From assembly GCA_013289015.1 (NCBI GenBank), contig JABDAV010000002.1, forward strand, positions 21,053-85,052: DNA of 64,000 bases. The letters are read 5' to 3'. Shown one piece after another: positions 54,120-63,254 of the stretch. Source of the stretch: Bacteroidota bacterium (lineage in GTDB: Bacteria; Bacteroidota; Bacteroidia; Chitinophagales; Chitinophagaceae). The translations under genes were made by a program, and so were the position numbers. The notes under the pieces are model-generated. The model was not told the origin of the DNA. It saw only the letters and a program-made list of their open reading frames with translations, and did not search any database. Each line of letters opens with the position of its first letter. The stretch's first letter is position 1.

Positions 54120-55433
54120 TTAATAAGTTAAAGTGCCTGCTGCTTTTTCAACATCAAGCTTGCTGATCAAAACCTGAAACAAAGCATTTAAATAATTCAC
54201 CTGGGTAGAGCGCAGATCGCTTTCTGCAACTATTACTTCAAGGTAAGTTTTAACGCCCGACTTATATTGTAAATAAATAGTATTGTACACATCATTAGCC
54301 AGGTCAAGATTATCATGCTGCACATAATAATCATTCAACGCTGTTTTATAATCCTCCAATACCTGCGTATAACCTGTTTGAATAGAATCGCGCAGCGAAT
54401 TAAAATCATACTGTAACCTGTCTAACTGGAGATTGGCGGCTTTTATCTCCGATGTACGCTTTCCACCCTGGAATATGGGAAAGCCTAATGATAAACCTAC
54501 ATAAGATGATGGATAACTTTTATTATACAGTTTTCCAAAATCATTATTGGCATATGTAAGATTATAGTTTCCATACGCAGATAAGGTTGGGATAAAACTC
54601 CATTTGTAATATTTAAGATTTTCCTGCAACAGGCTTTGCTGTGTTTGCAGGATTTTATATTCAATCCGATCGGTATAATTTACCTGTTGAAGTGTATCAA
54701 GATAAATTTCGCTTACCAGGCTTGAGCTGTCATAAGCAAGTTCAAACGAAGAATCCTGCGGATAACCCATAAACAATTTCAGTACAGAAAATTGTGCAGT
54801 AAGATCATGCTGGTATTGTTTTTTTTCTGCCACGGAATTATTCAATGAAATCTGCGCGCGCTTATAATCTGTTTTATCAACAATACCTGCTTTGTACTGA
54901 TTGTATGCATCCTGAACGCTTCTTGTTAAACGCGCAATATCCTGGTCAACCAGCTTTATCTGTGAGCGCGAAAGCAACACACTGTAAAAAGCTTTGCTCA
55001 CATTAACTGCCGTGCTTATTTTATTACTTTCTGTAAACTGCTTAGCCTGCGTTCTTACTTTTTTTGCAGTTTGGCTTGCCAGCAAAACATCAGGATTAAA
55101 AATATTTTGTGTAGCAGAAAAATATGCAGTTGAATAATTTTCAGTGGCAAGCGGCGTGGCCGTTCCACCTGTAAACCGCTGAACCTCGAAATAATGTTGC
55201 AGTGTATAATCAAGATTTATCTGCGGATACCAATCTGCCAGTCTTGATTTTATTTCAGCATTTACAATTTCTTCATCCAATAAAGATTTACTTACATCAG
55301 GCTGGTGCAACAGTGCGTAGCTTACACATTGTTCAAGCGTTGCAACTGGTGGAAGCGAATCCTGCTTTTGCTGCGCTTTCGCTGTGATGGTAAAAAAAAT
55401 AAAACTAATAATAATTAACCGGTGCTTGCTCAT
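54120..55433 (-). CDS. TolC-like outer membrane efflux protein
   Basis: A 437-residue outer membrane factor with a signal peptide (MSKHRLIIISFIFFTITAKAQ) and two OEP repeats of about 200 residues each, with long amphipathic helices forming the channel (SLLDEEIVNAEIKSRLADWYPQ and LQLDRLQYDFNSLRDSIQT). The first gene of the efflux operon, ending 3 nt before the adaptor start. ATG 55433 is used; ATG 55460 would add nine residues. A palindrome and candidate promoter lie 69-105 nt upstream. Confidence 0.94.
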   Translation of the reverse strand: MSKHRLIIISFIFFTITAKAQQKQDSLPPVATLEQCVSYALLHQPDVSKSLLDEEIVNAEIKSRLADWYPQINLDYTLQHYFEVQRFTGGTATPLATENYSTAYFSATQNIFNPDVLLASQTAKKVRTQAKQFTESNKISTAVNVSKAFYSVLLSRSQIKLVDQDIARLTRSVQDAYNQYKAGIVDKTDYKRAQISLNNSVAEKKQYQHDLTAQFSVLKLFMGYPQDSSFELAYDSSSLVSEIYLDTLQQVNYTDRIEYKILQTQQSLLQENLKYYKWSFIPTLSAYGNYNLTYANNDFGKLYNKSYPSSYVGLSLGFPIFQGGKRTSEIKAANLQLDRLQYDFNSLRDSIQTGYTQVLEDYKTALNDYYVQHDNLDLANDVYNTIYLQYKSGVKTYLEVIVAESDLRSTQVNYLNALFQVLISKLDVEKAAGTLTY

Positions 55434-55501
55434 AAAATCCTTGGCTTCTAAAGGCTTCATTCAATGCTCTAAGTATGCGCACGGGAAGAAGCAATGAGGC
55501 G

Positions 55502-55538
55502 CAAAAATAATAAATGAAATTAAACAAGTGTTTAATTT
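55502..55538 (-). promoter_or_regulatory. candidate promoter and palindromic operator of the efflux operon
   Basis: On the minus strand, -7 TATTTTTG (55509-55502) is present. A perfect palindrome, AAATTAAACA-AG-TGTTTAATTT (55517-55538), covers the -33 region, with a TTG 15 nt from the -7 element. This position suits a repressor. No TetR, MarR or other regulator gene is adjacent. Confidence 0.6.
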
Positions 55539-55649
55539 ATTGAGAGTGACGCCGTTAAATGAGAGGAACTGCAAAATAACGTTGATAAAACCGTAAACTT
55601 AGTTGACCAATTTTCAAAAGTTGTATTTTTATTTTTTTAACGATTGATA

Positions 55650-57437
55650 ATGGAGATAAAACGTTTGTTCGATTGCATAGACCACCAGTTAACACAGTTT
55701 CCTAAACCTGATATGCTGAATGCAAAAGAGAAAGGAGAATGGAAAAGTTACAGTACCGCAGAAGTTAAGAACATTGTTGATGACCTTAGCGCAGGATTAC
55801 TTGAATTAGGCATAAGCGCAAATGATGGAAGCGATGAAGGCACAGATAAAATAGGCATCATAAGCAATAACCGCCCTGAATGGATATTTACAGATCTCGC
55901 CGTTCAGCAAACAGGCGCTGTGCTGGTTCCGCTTTATCCAACTACAGGAATAAATGAAATACAGTTCATTTTAAATGATGCGCGTATTCAATACATGTTT
56001 GTTAGCAATAAAGAATTGTTTGATAAGATCAGCAGCATTCAGTCAAACATTCCCTCACTAAAAAAAATATTTTGTTTTGATGATATTGAAGGCGTTGATA
56101 AATGGGATGCCATTTCATCACTTGCAACAGAAGCATCAAAAGCAAAACTCACTGAGAAAAAAAAATCTATCTCGCCCGATAATCTTGCAACCATTATTTA
56201 TACATCAGGAACAACCGGCACTCCAAAAGGAGTAATGTTAACGCATACCAATATTTACAGTTGCGTAATGTATAGTAAGGTCAGTTTTCCTTTTGTTGAT
56301 GCACCGCAATACAAAGTGCTCAGCTTTTTACCGCTCAATCACATTTTTGAAAAAGCTGTTACATACATTTATTTATTCAGCGGTATCGGAATTTATTATG
56401 CTGAAAGCCTTGATACCATCGGCGCTAACTTAAAAGAAATAAAACCGGATGGCTTTACCACTGTACCCCGTTTATTGGAAAAAGTCTTCGAACGCATCAT
56501 GACCACAGGCAGCCAGCTTACAGGCATCAAAAAGAATTTATTTTTCTGGAGCGTAAGGCTTGCTGAAAAATATGCAACGCCCGGAGCCAATTCATCATTA
56601 TATAAAATGCAGCTTTCCATTGCCAACAAACTCGTGCTGAGTAAATGGAGGGAAGCGCTTGGCGGCAATATCAAATTCATTATTACAGGTGGCGCTGCCT
56701 GCCAGGTAAAACTGCTGCGTATTTTTAATGCTGCAAAAATTCCGGTGTATGAAGGCTATGGACCTACAGAAAACAGTCCTGTAATTGCCGTAAACAGGTT
56801 TACGCCGGGCGGATCGATGATAGGAACGGTTGGCCCGGTAGTAGATGGCATTGAAGCAAAGCTCGAAGAAGACGGAGAGATTTGTGTAAAGGGCGCAACC
56901 GTGATGAAAGGGTATTACAAACGGCCTGACCTTACCGCTGAAACCATTACAGATGGCTGGTTGCATACAGGTGATATCGGCGAATTTGTTGATGGCAAAT
57001 TTTTAAAGATCACCGACAGGAAAAAAGAGATATTTAAAACCAGTGGTGGCAAATATGTGGCGCCGCAGGCTTTGGAAAATGTGTTTAAAGGCAGCCCTTT
57101 TATTGAGCAGATAATGGTAGTGGGTGAAGGAAAAAAATTTGTAAGCGCACTCATCGTTCCTTCTTTCACTTACATGAAAACATGGATGCAGCTGCATAAT
57201 GTTTCATTTACAACCAATGAAGATGCGGTTAAGAATGCTGAAGTAATAAAAAAATATACAGCAGTGGTGGAAGAGATAAACCAGCAGTTCAATCATGTTG
57301 AACAAATAAAAAAGTTTGAATTATTGCCTGCGGAATGGAGCCTTGATACCGGCGAAATGACGCCTAAAATGAGCCTGAAACGAAAGGTAGTGCTCGAAAA
57401 ATTTAAAGATGTGATAGAGCGCATTTATAATGTTTAA
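55650..57437 (+). CDS. long-chain acyl-CoA synthetase (AMP-forming)
   Basis: A 595-residue ANL enzyme that activates fatty acids with ATP and CoA. The P-loop YTSGTTGTPKGVMLTH is at about 187-202, the A5 block EGYGPTENSPV is at about 368-378 and the hinge region TDRKKEIFKTSGGKYVAPQ is at about 455-473. The C-terminus ends FKDVIERIYNV. It follows FadD15-like enzymes in length, with no membrane helices. ATG 55650 is used; the in-frame TTG at 55644 is two codons earlier. A promoter is likely: TTGACC, 18 nt, TATTTTTA upstream, a one-base mismatch to the -7 consensus. Confidence 0.94.
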   Translation: MEIKRLFDCIDHQLTQFPKPDMLNAKEKGEWKSYSTAEVKNIVDDLSAGLLELGISANDGSDEGTDKIGIISNNRPEWIFTDLAVQQTGAVLVPLYPTTGINEIQFILNDARIQYMFVSNKELFDKISSIQSNIPSLKKIFCFDDIEGVDKWDAISSLATEASKAKLTEKKKSISPDNLATIIYTSGTTGTPKGVMLTHTNIYSCVMYSKVSFPFVDAPQYKVLSFLPLNHIFEKAVTYIYLFSGIGIYYAESLDTIGANLKEIKPDGFTTVPRLLEKVFERIMTTGSQLTGIKKNLFFWSVRLAEKYATPGANSSLYKMQLSIANKLVLSKWREALGGNIKFIITGGAACQVKLLRIFNAAKIPVYEGYGPTENSPVIAVNRFTPGGSMIGTVGPVVDGIEAKLEEDGEICVKGATVMKGYYKRPDLTAETITDGWLHTGDIGEFVDGKFLKITDRKKEIFKTSGGKYVAPQALENVFKGSPFIEQIMVVGEGKKFVSALIVPSFTYMKTWMQLHNVSFTTNEDAVKNAEVIKKYTAVVEEINQQFNHVEQIKKFELLPAEWSLDTGEMTPKMSLKRKVVLEKFKDVIERIYNV

Positions 57438-57560
57438 CGCGTTGTGCTGAATAACAAAGTAAACATTGAAAATGTTTGCTATTTGGTAGCTACTTACGCC
57501 TTCTGTAGAATTCCAGACCTAATTGGCACAAAGGAAAAAATAGGAATGACTGACAATAAG

Positions 57561-57594
57561 AATGATCATTAAATTGAATAAGAGCATCGTAAAC
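57561..57594. repeat. 34-nt imperfect direct repeat, copy 1
   Basis: Aligned without gaps to 57700-57733 with 28 of 34 matches; both start AATGATCAT and end GTAAAC. The pair flanks the inverted repeat. Confidence 0.6.
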
Positions 57595-57611
57595 AAAACA
57601 TCCTACGGAGT

Positions 57612-57689
57612 GTCATTTCGACGATAGGAGAAATCTCTCGAAACTGAACCGGCTAAATTCCTGAGGCTTCTCCTAACTTCGAAGTTGAC
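57612..57689. repeat. inverted repeat with GTCATTTCGACGATAGGAGAA-type arms
   Basis: The left arm (57612-57632) reads GTCATTTCGACGATAGGAGAA and the right arm (57668-57689) reads as a near-complement, GTCAACTTCGAAGTTAGGAGAA on the opposite strand. The GTCATTTCGACnnnGGAGAAATCTC motif recurs in many Bacteroidota genomes as a short dispersed repeat (from memory). Confidence 0.55.
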
Positions 57690-57699
57690 GGATACTAAA

Positions 57700-57733
57700 A
57701 ATGATCATCAAATCGAAGAACATCATTGTAAAC
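57700..57733. repeat. 34-nt imperfect direct repeat, copy 2
   Basis: Partner of 57561-57594, located just after the right arm of the inverted repeat. Confidence 0.6.
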
Positions 57734-57895
57734 GAGAGTGAGACATCTCCGGAAATTAAAGACGATTATGACTTGCGCAGAATTTTTATATATACCTGAT
57801 GACAAAAGGCGAAGTGTTTATATATAATGACCAATCTCATCGATAGTCATAAAAGTTTATTATCGGTATTGTCCCCCGAACGGATGCGTTGTAAC

Positions 57896-57934
57896 AAATT
57901 TAAAGAGGTGATTGATAACATCTATAATATATAA
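57896..57934 (+). pseudogene. vestigial C-terminus of a second acyl-CoA synthetase
   Basis: The frame reads KFKEVIDNIYNI and stop, next to KFKDVIERIYNV at the end of the intact synthetase 500 nt upstream; nine of twelve residues are similar or the same. No frame upstream has homology, so only this tail remains. A tandem duplication, mostly deleted and invaded by repeats, is the simplest explanation. Confidence 0.6.
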
Positions 57935-58169
57935 AAAGAGACTGTTGGTTTTAAAACGGCCTCTTGTCTTTTAAAAGCAATCATCGCATCAATTACCTAC
58001 GGTAAAACTCATCGTCGGGCATCGTCTCCTGAAATGGGCCCTGCGTTATAAATTATGCAGCAAACATGATCCATATAACCTGCGGGTATGCATCTATCAT
58101 TTTTTATAGACCGATAGTAAAAAATGCCTTTCAATTGCTACCTTGGTTTAGCACCCCTGTGAGACTATA

Positions 58170-59351
58170 TCAGAAAAACTCCGCCACCAGATTGCTTAAT
58201 ATTTTTTGTATCGCTATGGGCATAAAAATGCCTGCCGGCATGCTATTCATAACTTTAAGCTCTTCCTTAAAACTACTCTCATTATCTAAAAATTTAAGAA
58301 GGGTTCCGGTTGCATTTTTTTTAAAAAGCAATGAAAACAGTTTATCGCCCTCCATTCTCTTTTGGGTTAACACTTTAAGCAAAATACTGTCATACAAACG
58401 ATAACGCTTTGAAGCAAAACCTTGTGTTATTACAGGATCATTATCCTGCATTAATGCATCAATGATTTTTGCAGAATGTTTTTGTATGAACTGGAAGGTA
58501 TAGCCAGTGCTGCCTTTTGTTTGCCCGCCTGCGGTTCCTATGTTTATCAGCCCGTTCGCTCCTTTTGAGAATTTATGATCCGTCATCGGAATAAGGCCAT
58601 ATTCTTCATGCTGCACTGAGAATTTATCTACGTTAAGCACTTCATGAATGTACCTGGCAAGTTCTGCATCATATTCGTTGGGCTTTAAAACATTTTCCGA
58701 AAATAAAGTGTACTCCACAAGCGCTTTATTCGACGCCACAGGCAAAACATAAATAAAAGCGGTTCCTTTATTTTGAGCGATCCTGAAATCCATAAAGGTG
58801 GCAATGCGTTCATTAAAATAATCTTTACCGGTTTCTATCAGCCATCCTTTAAAATGCTGCAATAAAAGATGCACATTTTTTTGCTGGATTACCTGCTGCT
58901 TCCAATCATTAAAAAAAATACTGTTGAAAATATATGATGCAGAAAACTGATCTGTGGTGGTGTTCACTAACGCAAGGCCCTGCTGATGTAAAACCGATAG
59001 AACTTCATCATACACAATAGTAACATTCGGAGATCTTTTTGCTTCAGTCAGCACAGTTTCATACAGATCAATGCCACGGATCATTTTATATTCATATGGT
59101 TCAAGATCATAACGGGCAGAAAATTCATTCGAGTAAAAATCTATTTGTTTCCAACGGCAATAAACTATGTCTTCAAATACGCCCGGCTGCTTCTCCCAAA
59201 AACACCAGGTTCTGTCATTATTAATTTTTTGCTGCTTATCGATCAGCAAAATTTTCCTGCCGGAAAAAAAAGGTTGCCGCAGCATTCTGTACAGCAGGCT
59301 TAATCCCGCACAACCTGCGCCTGTAATTATATAATCATATTGCTGTGGCAT
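58170..59351 (-). CDS. crtY: lycopene cyclase (CrtY family)
   Basis: A 393-residue FAD-dependent cyclase that forms beta rings of beta-carotene from lycopene. Dinucleotide-binding loop GAGCAG is at about 10-15 (MPQQYDYIITGAGCAGLSL). NDRTWCFWE at about 46-54 is the CrtY signature, and the FIYVLPVASNKALVEYTLFS and AGGQTKGSTGYTFQFIQ blocks are conserved. ATG 59351 is preferred over an upstream TTG. The carotenoid genes crtB, crtI and crtZ are not nearby; crtY stands alone, convergent with the acyl-CoA synthetase gene. Its last codons form part of the repeat shared with 28.4 kb. Confidence 0.9.
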   Translation of the reverse strand: MPQQYDYIITGAGCAGLSLLYRMLRQPFFSGRKILLIDKQQKINNDRTWCFWEKQPGVFEDIVYCRWKQIDFYSNEFSARYDLEPYEYKMIRGIDLYETVLTEAKRSPNVTIVYDEVLSVLHQQGLALVNTTTDQFSASYIFNSIFFNDWKQQVIQQKNVHLLLQHFKGWLIETGKDYFNERIATFMDFRIAQNKGTAFIYVLPVASNKALVEYTLFSENVLKPNEYDAELARYIHEVLNVDKFSVQHEEYGLIPMTDHKFSKGANGLINIGTAGGQTKGSTGYTFQFIQKHSAKIIDALMQDNDPVITQGFASKRYRLYDSILLKVLTQKRMEGDKLFSLLFKKNATGTLLKFLDNESSFKEELKVMNSMPAGIFMPIAIQKILSNLVAEFF

Positions 59352-59373
59352 AAAGCAGAACAAAAATCATCAA

Positions 59374-60366
59374 CTACTTTTTTTCAGACCGGGTAACTGT
59401 ATCATCATAAGCAATCAACTGAATTAACCGGCTGTTGTAATAATACATTCTCCCGTTTGATGCGAGGTATTTTTTTTGAGTTGTTTTATCCATCAAAAAT
59501 TTATCAGTAAAAGCTCTTATTTCATCATGTGTTTTTGAAGGAATATTGTCCGTTGGCTTTAATGAATGAACATAGCTGTTGATGTTCTGAATATAAGCGG
59601 TAAGGCAAAGATCAGAGCCTCCGAAAATATCTGCATCTATAATCCGGTTACCTGTTATTGCAATAAAACCGGCATAACTGCTGTCGCTGTCTTTCATTTT
59701 ATTAATGAAGAAATGCAGGTATGATGAGTCGAAAAAAGTACTGTCATTATACGCTTTCAGGTAAGCCGAGGTTGGATTTTTTTTATTCGTTTCATCTAAC
59801 GCTTCGTCTACCTGCTTCCATACTTTGTTTTGTCTTTTTGATACATCGATCTGTTTTCTTACTCCTGCATCTGCGGTACCGGCATGCCTGAATGATTTTG
59901 CTTTATCGTCCCATCTTCCTTTTTCAACACAAAATACCGGTAAATAATTCTTGTTTTTGCCCTTTGGTATTATAACCGTTTCTCCAACGGCACGATCCTG
60001 TTTGCCACCCTCAACCATTTCACCACTCATCAGCATTATATTACTGTTTGAACGGTTTTTTATCAAAAGTGTTGACACATCCGATCCGCCTGCGGAAGTA
60101 TTTTCCTTAACGGTGATCTTATGTTTGTTCATGGCTTCGCTAAAACTTATTATATTACCATTAAACATTGTGGTGTTCGCGTTACCGCCGCCACTGCCAG
60201 CACCTTTAAATCTTACCGGGATAAGCTGAAGTTTTTTAAAAGTCCAGGGACTGTCATATTGCACACTCAGTTCGTTATAAGTTAACTGTGCATTTGCTTT
60301 ATTATGAAATAAAAAAACCAAGAGTAAAAAAAATAAATAATGTGTATGAAGTTTGGTTTTGCGCAT
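59374..60366 (-). CDS. DUF6569-like (ARPP-1) exported protein
   Basis: A 330-residue exported protein with a signal peptide (KTKLHTHYLFFLLLVFLFHNKANA). The rest, ELSVQYDSPWTFKKLQLIPVRF, then NRSNSNIMLMSGEMVEGGKQDRAVGETVIIPKG and VFCVEKGRW, matches the DUF6569/ARPP-1 type, with the HSGExxxGAxQNR-like strand replaced here by MSGEMVEGGKQDR. Function is unknown. ATG 60366 is preferred (the next ATG, 60369, is one codon earlier). It lies 22 nt upstream of crtY on the same strand, so they may be cotranscribed. The long leader is consistent with a new transcript after the beta-barrel gene terminator. Confidence 0.72.
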   Translation of the reverse strand: MRKTKLHTHYLFFLLLVFLFHNKANAQLTYNELSVQYDSPWTFKKLQLIPVRFKGAGSGGGNANTTMFNGNIISFSEAMNKHKITVKENTSAGGSDVSTLLIKNRSNSNIMLMSGEMVEGGKQDRAVGETVIIPKGKNKNYLPVFCVEKGRWDDKAKSFRHAGTADAGVRKQIDVSKRQNKVWKQVDEALDETNKKNPTSAYLKAYNDSTFFDSSYLHFFINKMKDSDSSYAGFIAITGNRIIDADIFGGSDLCLTAYIQNINSYVHSLKPTDNIPSKTHDEIRAFTDKFLMDKTTQKKYLASNGRMYYYNSRLIQLIAYDDTVTRSEKK

Positions 60367-60439
60367 CATGTAATGATATAACGTAATATCTTCAGTAATG
60401 TTATAAGTAAAATTAACTGTTGTTATTAACAATAAAAAA

Positions 60440-60459
60440 GCCCCGCATGTGCGAGGCTA
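60440..60459 (-). terminator. terminator of the beta-barrel gene
   Basis: AGCC and CGCA pair with TGCG and GGCT around a C-A mismatch and 2-nt loop. On the minus strand TTTTTT follows directly. It lies about 23-42 nt after the stop at 60482. Confidence 0.65.
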
Positions 60460-60481
60460 TAGAACTATGAGACGACAAAAT

Positions 60482-63130
60482 TTATCTTGTTCCACCCATT
60501 TGCGATGCATCCTGCAAGCCCTGGCCCTGGTTTTTGCTCTGGCGTTTAAACAATGACACATCCATTTTTCCAAACCGGTAAGAGAAATTAACGCGCACCA
60601 GCTGCGGGTTATTCAACCTGTAATAATCCTGGTAGAAATTTTCGCTAAAGGATACCTGTTCGCTGGCGCCGGTTCTGAAAATATCATTCATGCTAAGCGT
60701 AAGCGCACCCGCCTGGTTTTTAAAGAAGGTTTTCTTTATAGCTATATCTGCAGTCCAATAAGGTAAAATATAACCTTGTGATGCGGACTGGGCAGATTGA
60801 GGAGGACCAAATTGCTGGCCGCCTGTGTTAACCGGCAAATTTGTTTTACTCTGGTAATTAGCCGAAAGCTGTATAGTAAAATTATGCGGCAGTTTAATAT
60901 TGTTATTCCATTTCGCAAACCAGCTTAAAAGAGCGTCCTGCTGAAAAGTGGTTAAGTTTTCTGTATTGATCTTTGATTTATACAGGTTAACGTTCAGGTT
61001 AAAATCCCACCATTTTGTAACATAATCTACCGATGTTAATTCCGCACCGTACGAATATGCAGAGTTTGCGTTTTCATACGTATTGATAGATTCAATTCGA
61101 TCAAGTACGGAATTGTATTCAAGCTGCTGGAAGCTCGTGATAAGATTTGTTGTGTGTTTATAATATAATGATGCAAGGAATGAATTATTCTTACCATAAG
61201 TTTTGCTGTAAGAAGCTTCAAATGAATTGGTAAATTCCGGAACGAGATCTGGATTACCACGAGTGATATGTAAACTATCGCTGCGATCTGTATAAGGAAT
61301 TAGCTGGAAGAAATTAGGCCTGTTAATACGGCGTGAAAAATTAGCCTGGATCTCCTGCCTGTTCTTTAGCTTATAACTCAAGAATACTGAAGGAAACAAG
61401 CTGATAGGATAGTTATGAGTAAAGTTTCCGGTATCGTTGAGCACACCTGTGTAGTTGCTGCTTTCTGCACGCAAACCTGCTTCATAACCAAAATCTTTAA
61501 TAGAACTTGTAATAGTTGCATAAGCGGCATAAACATTATTATCATTATGATAAGCTATTTCTGTGCCCGGCACCTTGCTTATTTCCGAACCATAAATATT
61601 ATAAGTTTGGTTATCGTTTTCAACTTTATTTATCTGCGCTCTTAAACCTGCTTCAAGCTTTGTTTTTTTACTAAGCGGATTAGTATAATCGGTTTGAATA
61701 GTAAGAAATTGGTTGGTGCCGTCAGATATTTGTTGTTGTGTACTTGTTCCTATAAAATTGCCATTGGCATCATAATTACTGTTCAAATACATCTGGTCGC
61801 CGCTATTCTTGCCCGAGAAAAAGTTTCCGTCAGCAGTAAGTTGTTCACCGTCCTTAGCAAAATTGTGCACCATTCCGGCCTGAACACCTGTTGCGTTAAA
61901 AGTTCTGCTGCCGTTTGAAATACGGCTGCCGGCATAATGTAAAGTGCCGTCATTTAAAATACTGTCTGTTGTAATGTCGCTCTCGCTGGTCGGCTTAAAC
62001 TCACCGTGCACTCTTATGGCTGCCAGTGAAAGCGTTGTTCTGTTCGTTACAAAATAATCAAGACCTAACCTGCCAAACATAAACGCGCCGTTATTCTTAC
62101 TTTCTGTATTCTGAAAAGTATGTACATCTTTAATGTTCAACGTATCATAATGATATAATTGATCGGTTGTCCCTTTCGTAAGGTTTTTGCGATCATTTAC
62201 CATTACTGCAGCGGTAAGATTAACCTTACCCTGCCGCACTGCGAAATTCCCACCAAAATTATAGCCGCCTCTGCTGTCAACGCCGGTCATCAGGTTTCCG
62301 TTATAGCCTGTTTTTTTATTCTTCTTTAGAATGATATTAAGAATACCTGCATTACCACCGCTTGCGTCATATTTTGCAGAGGGATTAGTAATTACCTCAA
62401 CGCTTTGAATAGCATCCGCGGGAATTTGATCGAGTGAGAGTGTAGTTGGCCTTCCGTCGATGTAAATCTGCGGAGTAGCATTACGCAGTTTTACATTACC
62501 GTCAATATCTATCTGTACAGAAGGTACATTCTTCATTACATCAATGGCAGTTCCGCCACTGCTCATAATATTCTTATCTACATTAAAAGTTTTTTTATCA
62601 ATATCCATCTTCAATGAAGATGTAGTTGTTGTAACGGTTACGGTTTGCAACTGGTTGGCATCGGCAGCTAATTTTATATTACCGAGATCTTTATCAAGAG
62701 CACCCATCATGCTGCTGAAATTTTGCGTTTGCTTCGAAGGATCTGATGAAGGCGCCACTGAAGTGGTGGTGGGCGGCTTCATTTGAAAACTTATTTTTTC
62801 TTCATAAGGTTTATAACCAATTGCAGAAATTTTCATTGTAAGTCCGAATAAAGGCAGATCACTGAAATCAAAATCGCCATTAGCTTCCGTAGTAGCGCCT
62901 TTAAACAATATTTGTTTTGTTTTCTTACTAATGGAATCATACTTGTTTTGCACTAAAACAATAGTAGCCTGACCAACGGGTTTGTCTGCGCTATCTACAA
63001 CTTTTCCATAAATGTGACCGATAGCCGGCATTTGCTTTCCTCCTTTATTTGCGCCGCCACCCTGCGGATACTGGGCAAATAAATGGACTGAGATGATGAC
63101 CACTACAAATGCAAGTAATATTTTCTTCAT
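60482..63130 (-). CDS. outer membrane beta-barrel protein (OMP_b-brl/TonB-dependent receptor-like)
   Basis: An 882-residue outer membrane protein. A signal peptide (MKKILLAFVVVIISVHLFA) is followed by a carboxypeptidase-regulatory-like domain (about 35-120, HIYGKVVDSADKPVGQATIVLV). Next comes a plug (about 180-265, MKNVPSVQIDIDGNVKLRN and SVEVITNPSAKYDASGGNAG) and a large beta-barrel to the end. This is the receptor-like type without a clear TonB box. It has no adjacent SusD. The substrate is unknown, and an uptake or surface role is inferred. It is followed on the minus strand by a terminator and preceded by the LytTR regulator gene. Confidence 0.92.
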   Translation of the reverse strand: MKKILLAFVVVIISVHLFAQYPQGGGANKGGKQMPAIGHIYGKVVDSADKPVGQATIVLVQNKYDSISKKTKQILFKGATTEANGDFDFSDLPLFGLTMKISAIGYKPYEEKISFQMKPPTTTSVAPSSDPSKQTQNFSSMMGALDKDLGNIKLAADANQLQTVTVTTTTSSLKMDIDKKTFNVDKNIMSSGGTAIDVMKNVPSVQIDIDGNVKLRNATPQIYIDGRPTTLSLDQIPADAIQSVEVITNPSAKYDASGGNAGILNIILKKNKKTGYNGNLMTGVDSRGGYNFGGNFAVRQGKVNLTAAVMVNDRKNLTKGTTDQLYHYDTLNIKDVHTFQNTESKNNGAFMFGRLGLDYFVTNRTTLSLAAIRVHGEFKPTSESDITTDSILNDGTLHYAGSRISNGSRTFNATGVQAGMVHNFAKDGEQLTADGNFFSGKNSGDQMYLNSNYDANGNFIGTSTQQQISDGTNQFLTIQTDYTNPLSKKTKLEAGLRAQINKVENDNQTYNIYGSEISKVPGTEIAYHNDNNVYAAYATITSSIKDFGYEAGLRAESSNYTGVLNDTGNFTHNYPISLFPSVFLSYKLKNRQEIQANFSRRINRPNFFQLIPYTDRSDSLHITRGNPDLVPEFTNSFEASYSKTYGKNNSFLASLYYKHTTNLITSFQQLEYNSVLDRIESINTYENANSAYSYGAELTSVDYVTKWWDFNLNVNLYKSKINTENLTTFQQDALLSWFAKWNNNIKLPHNFTIQLSANYQSKTNLPVNTGGQQFGPPQSAQSASQGYILPYWTADIAIKKTFFKNQAGALTLSMNDIFRTGASEQVSFSENFYQDYYRLNNPQLVRVNFSYRFGKMDVSLFKRQSKNQGQGLQDASQMGGTR

Positions 63131-63254
63131 ATCTTTTATTATCAGGGCACAAAATTAACAGGCGGAATTGCGGGGAGTATTGCAAAATGAGACAAGCGGA
63201 TAAAAATAAGCGACAAACAGTAATTCAGCCTGATGCAGACCAATCAAAATGGGG

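Larger units (their letters stand above)
57438..58169. other. 732-nt region with repeats and a vestigial acyl-CoA synthetase tail
   Basis: No intact gene lies in this gap between convergent genes. Contents: a composite repeat (direct copies at 57561-57594 and 57700-57733 around an inverted repeat at 57612-57689), a translated tail of an acyl-CoA synthetase (57896-57934) followed by a terminator-like stretch (about 57935-57970), and the flank shared with 28.5 kb (58066-58169). Confidence 0.7.
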
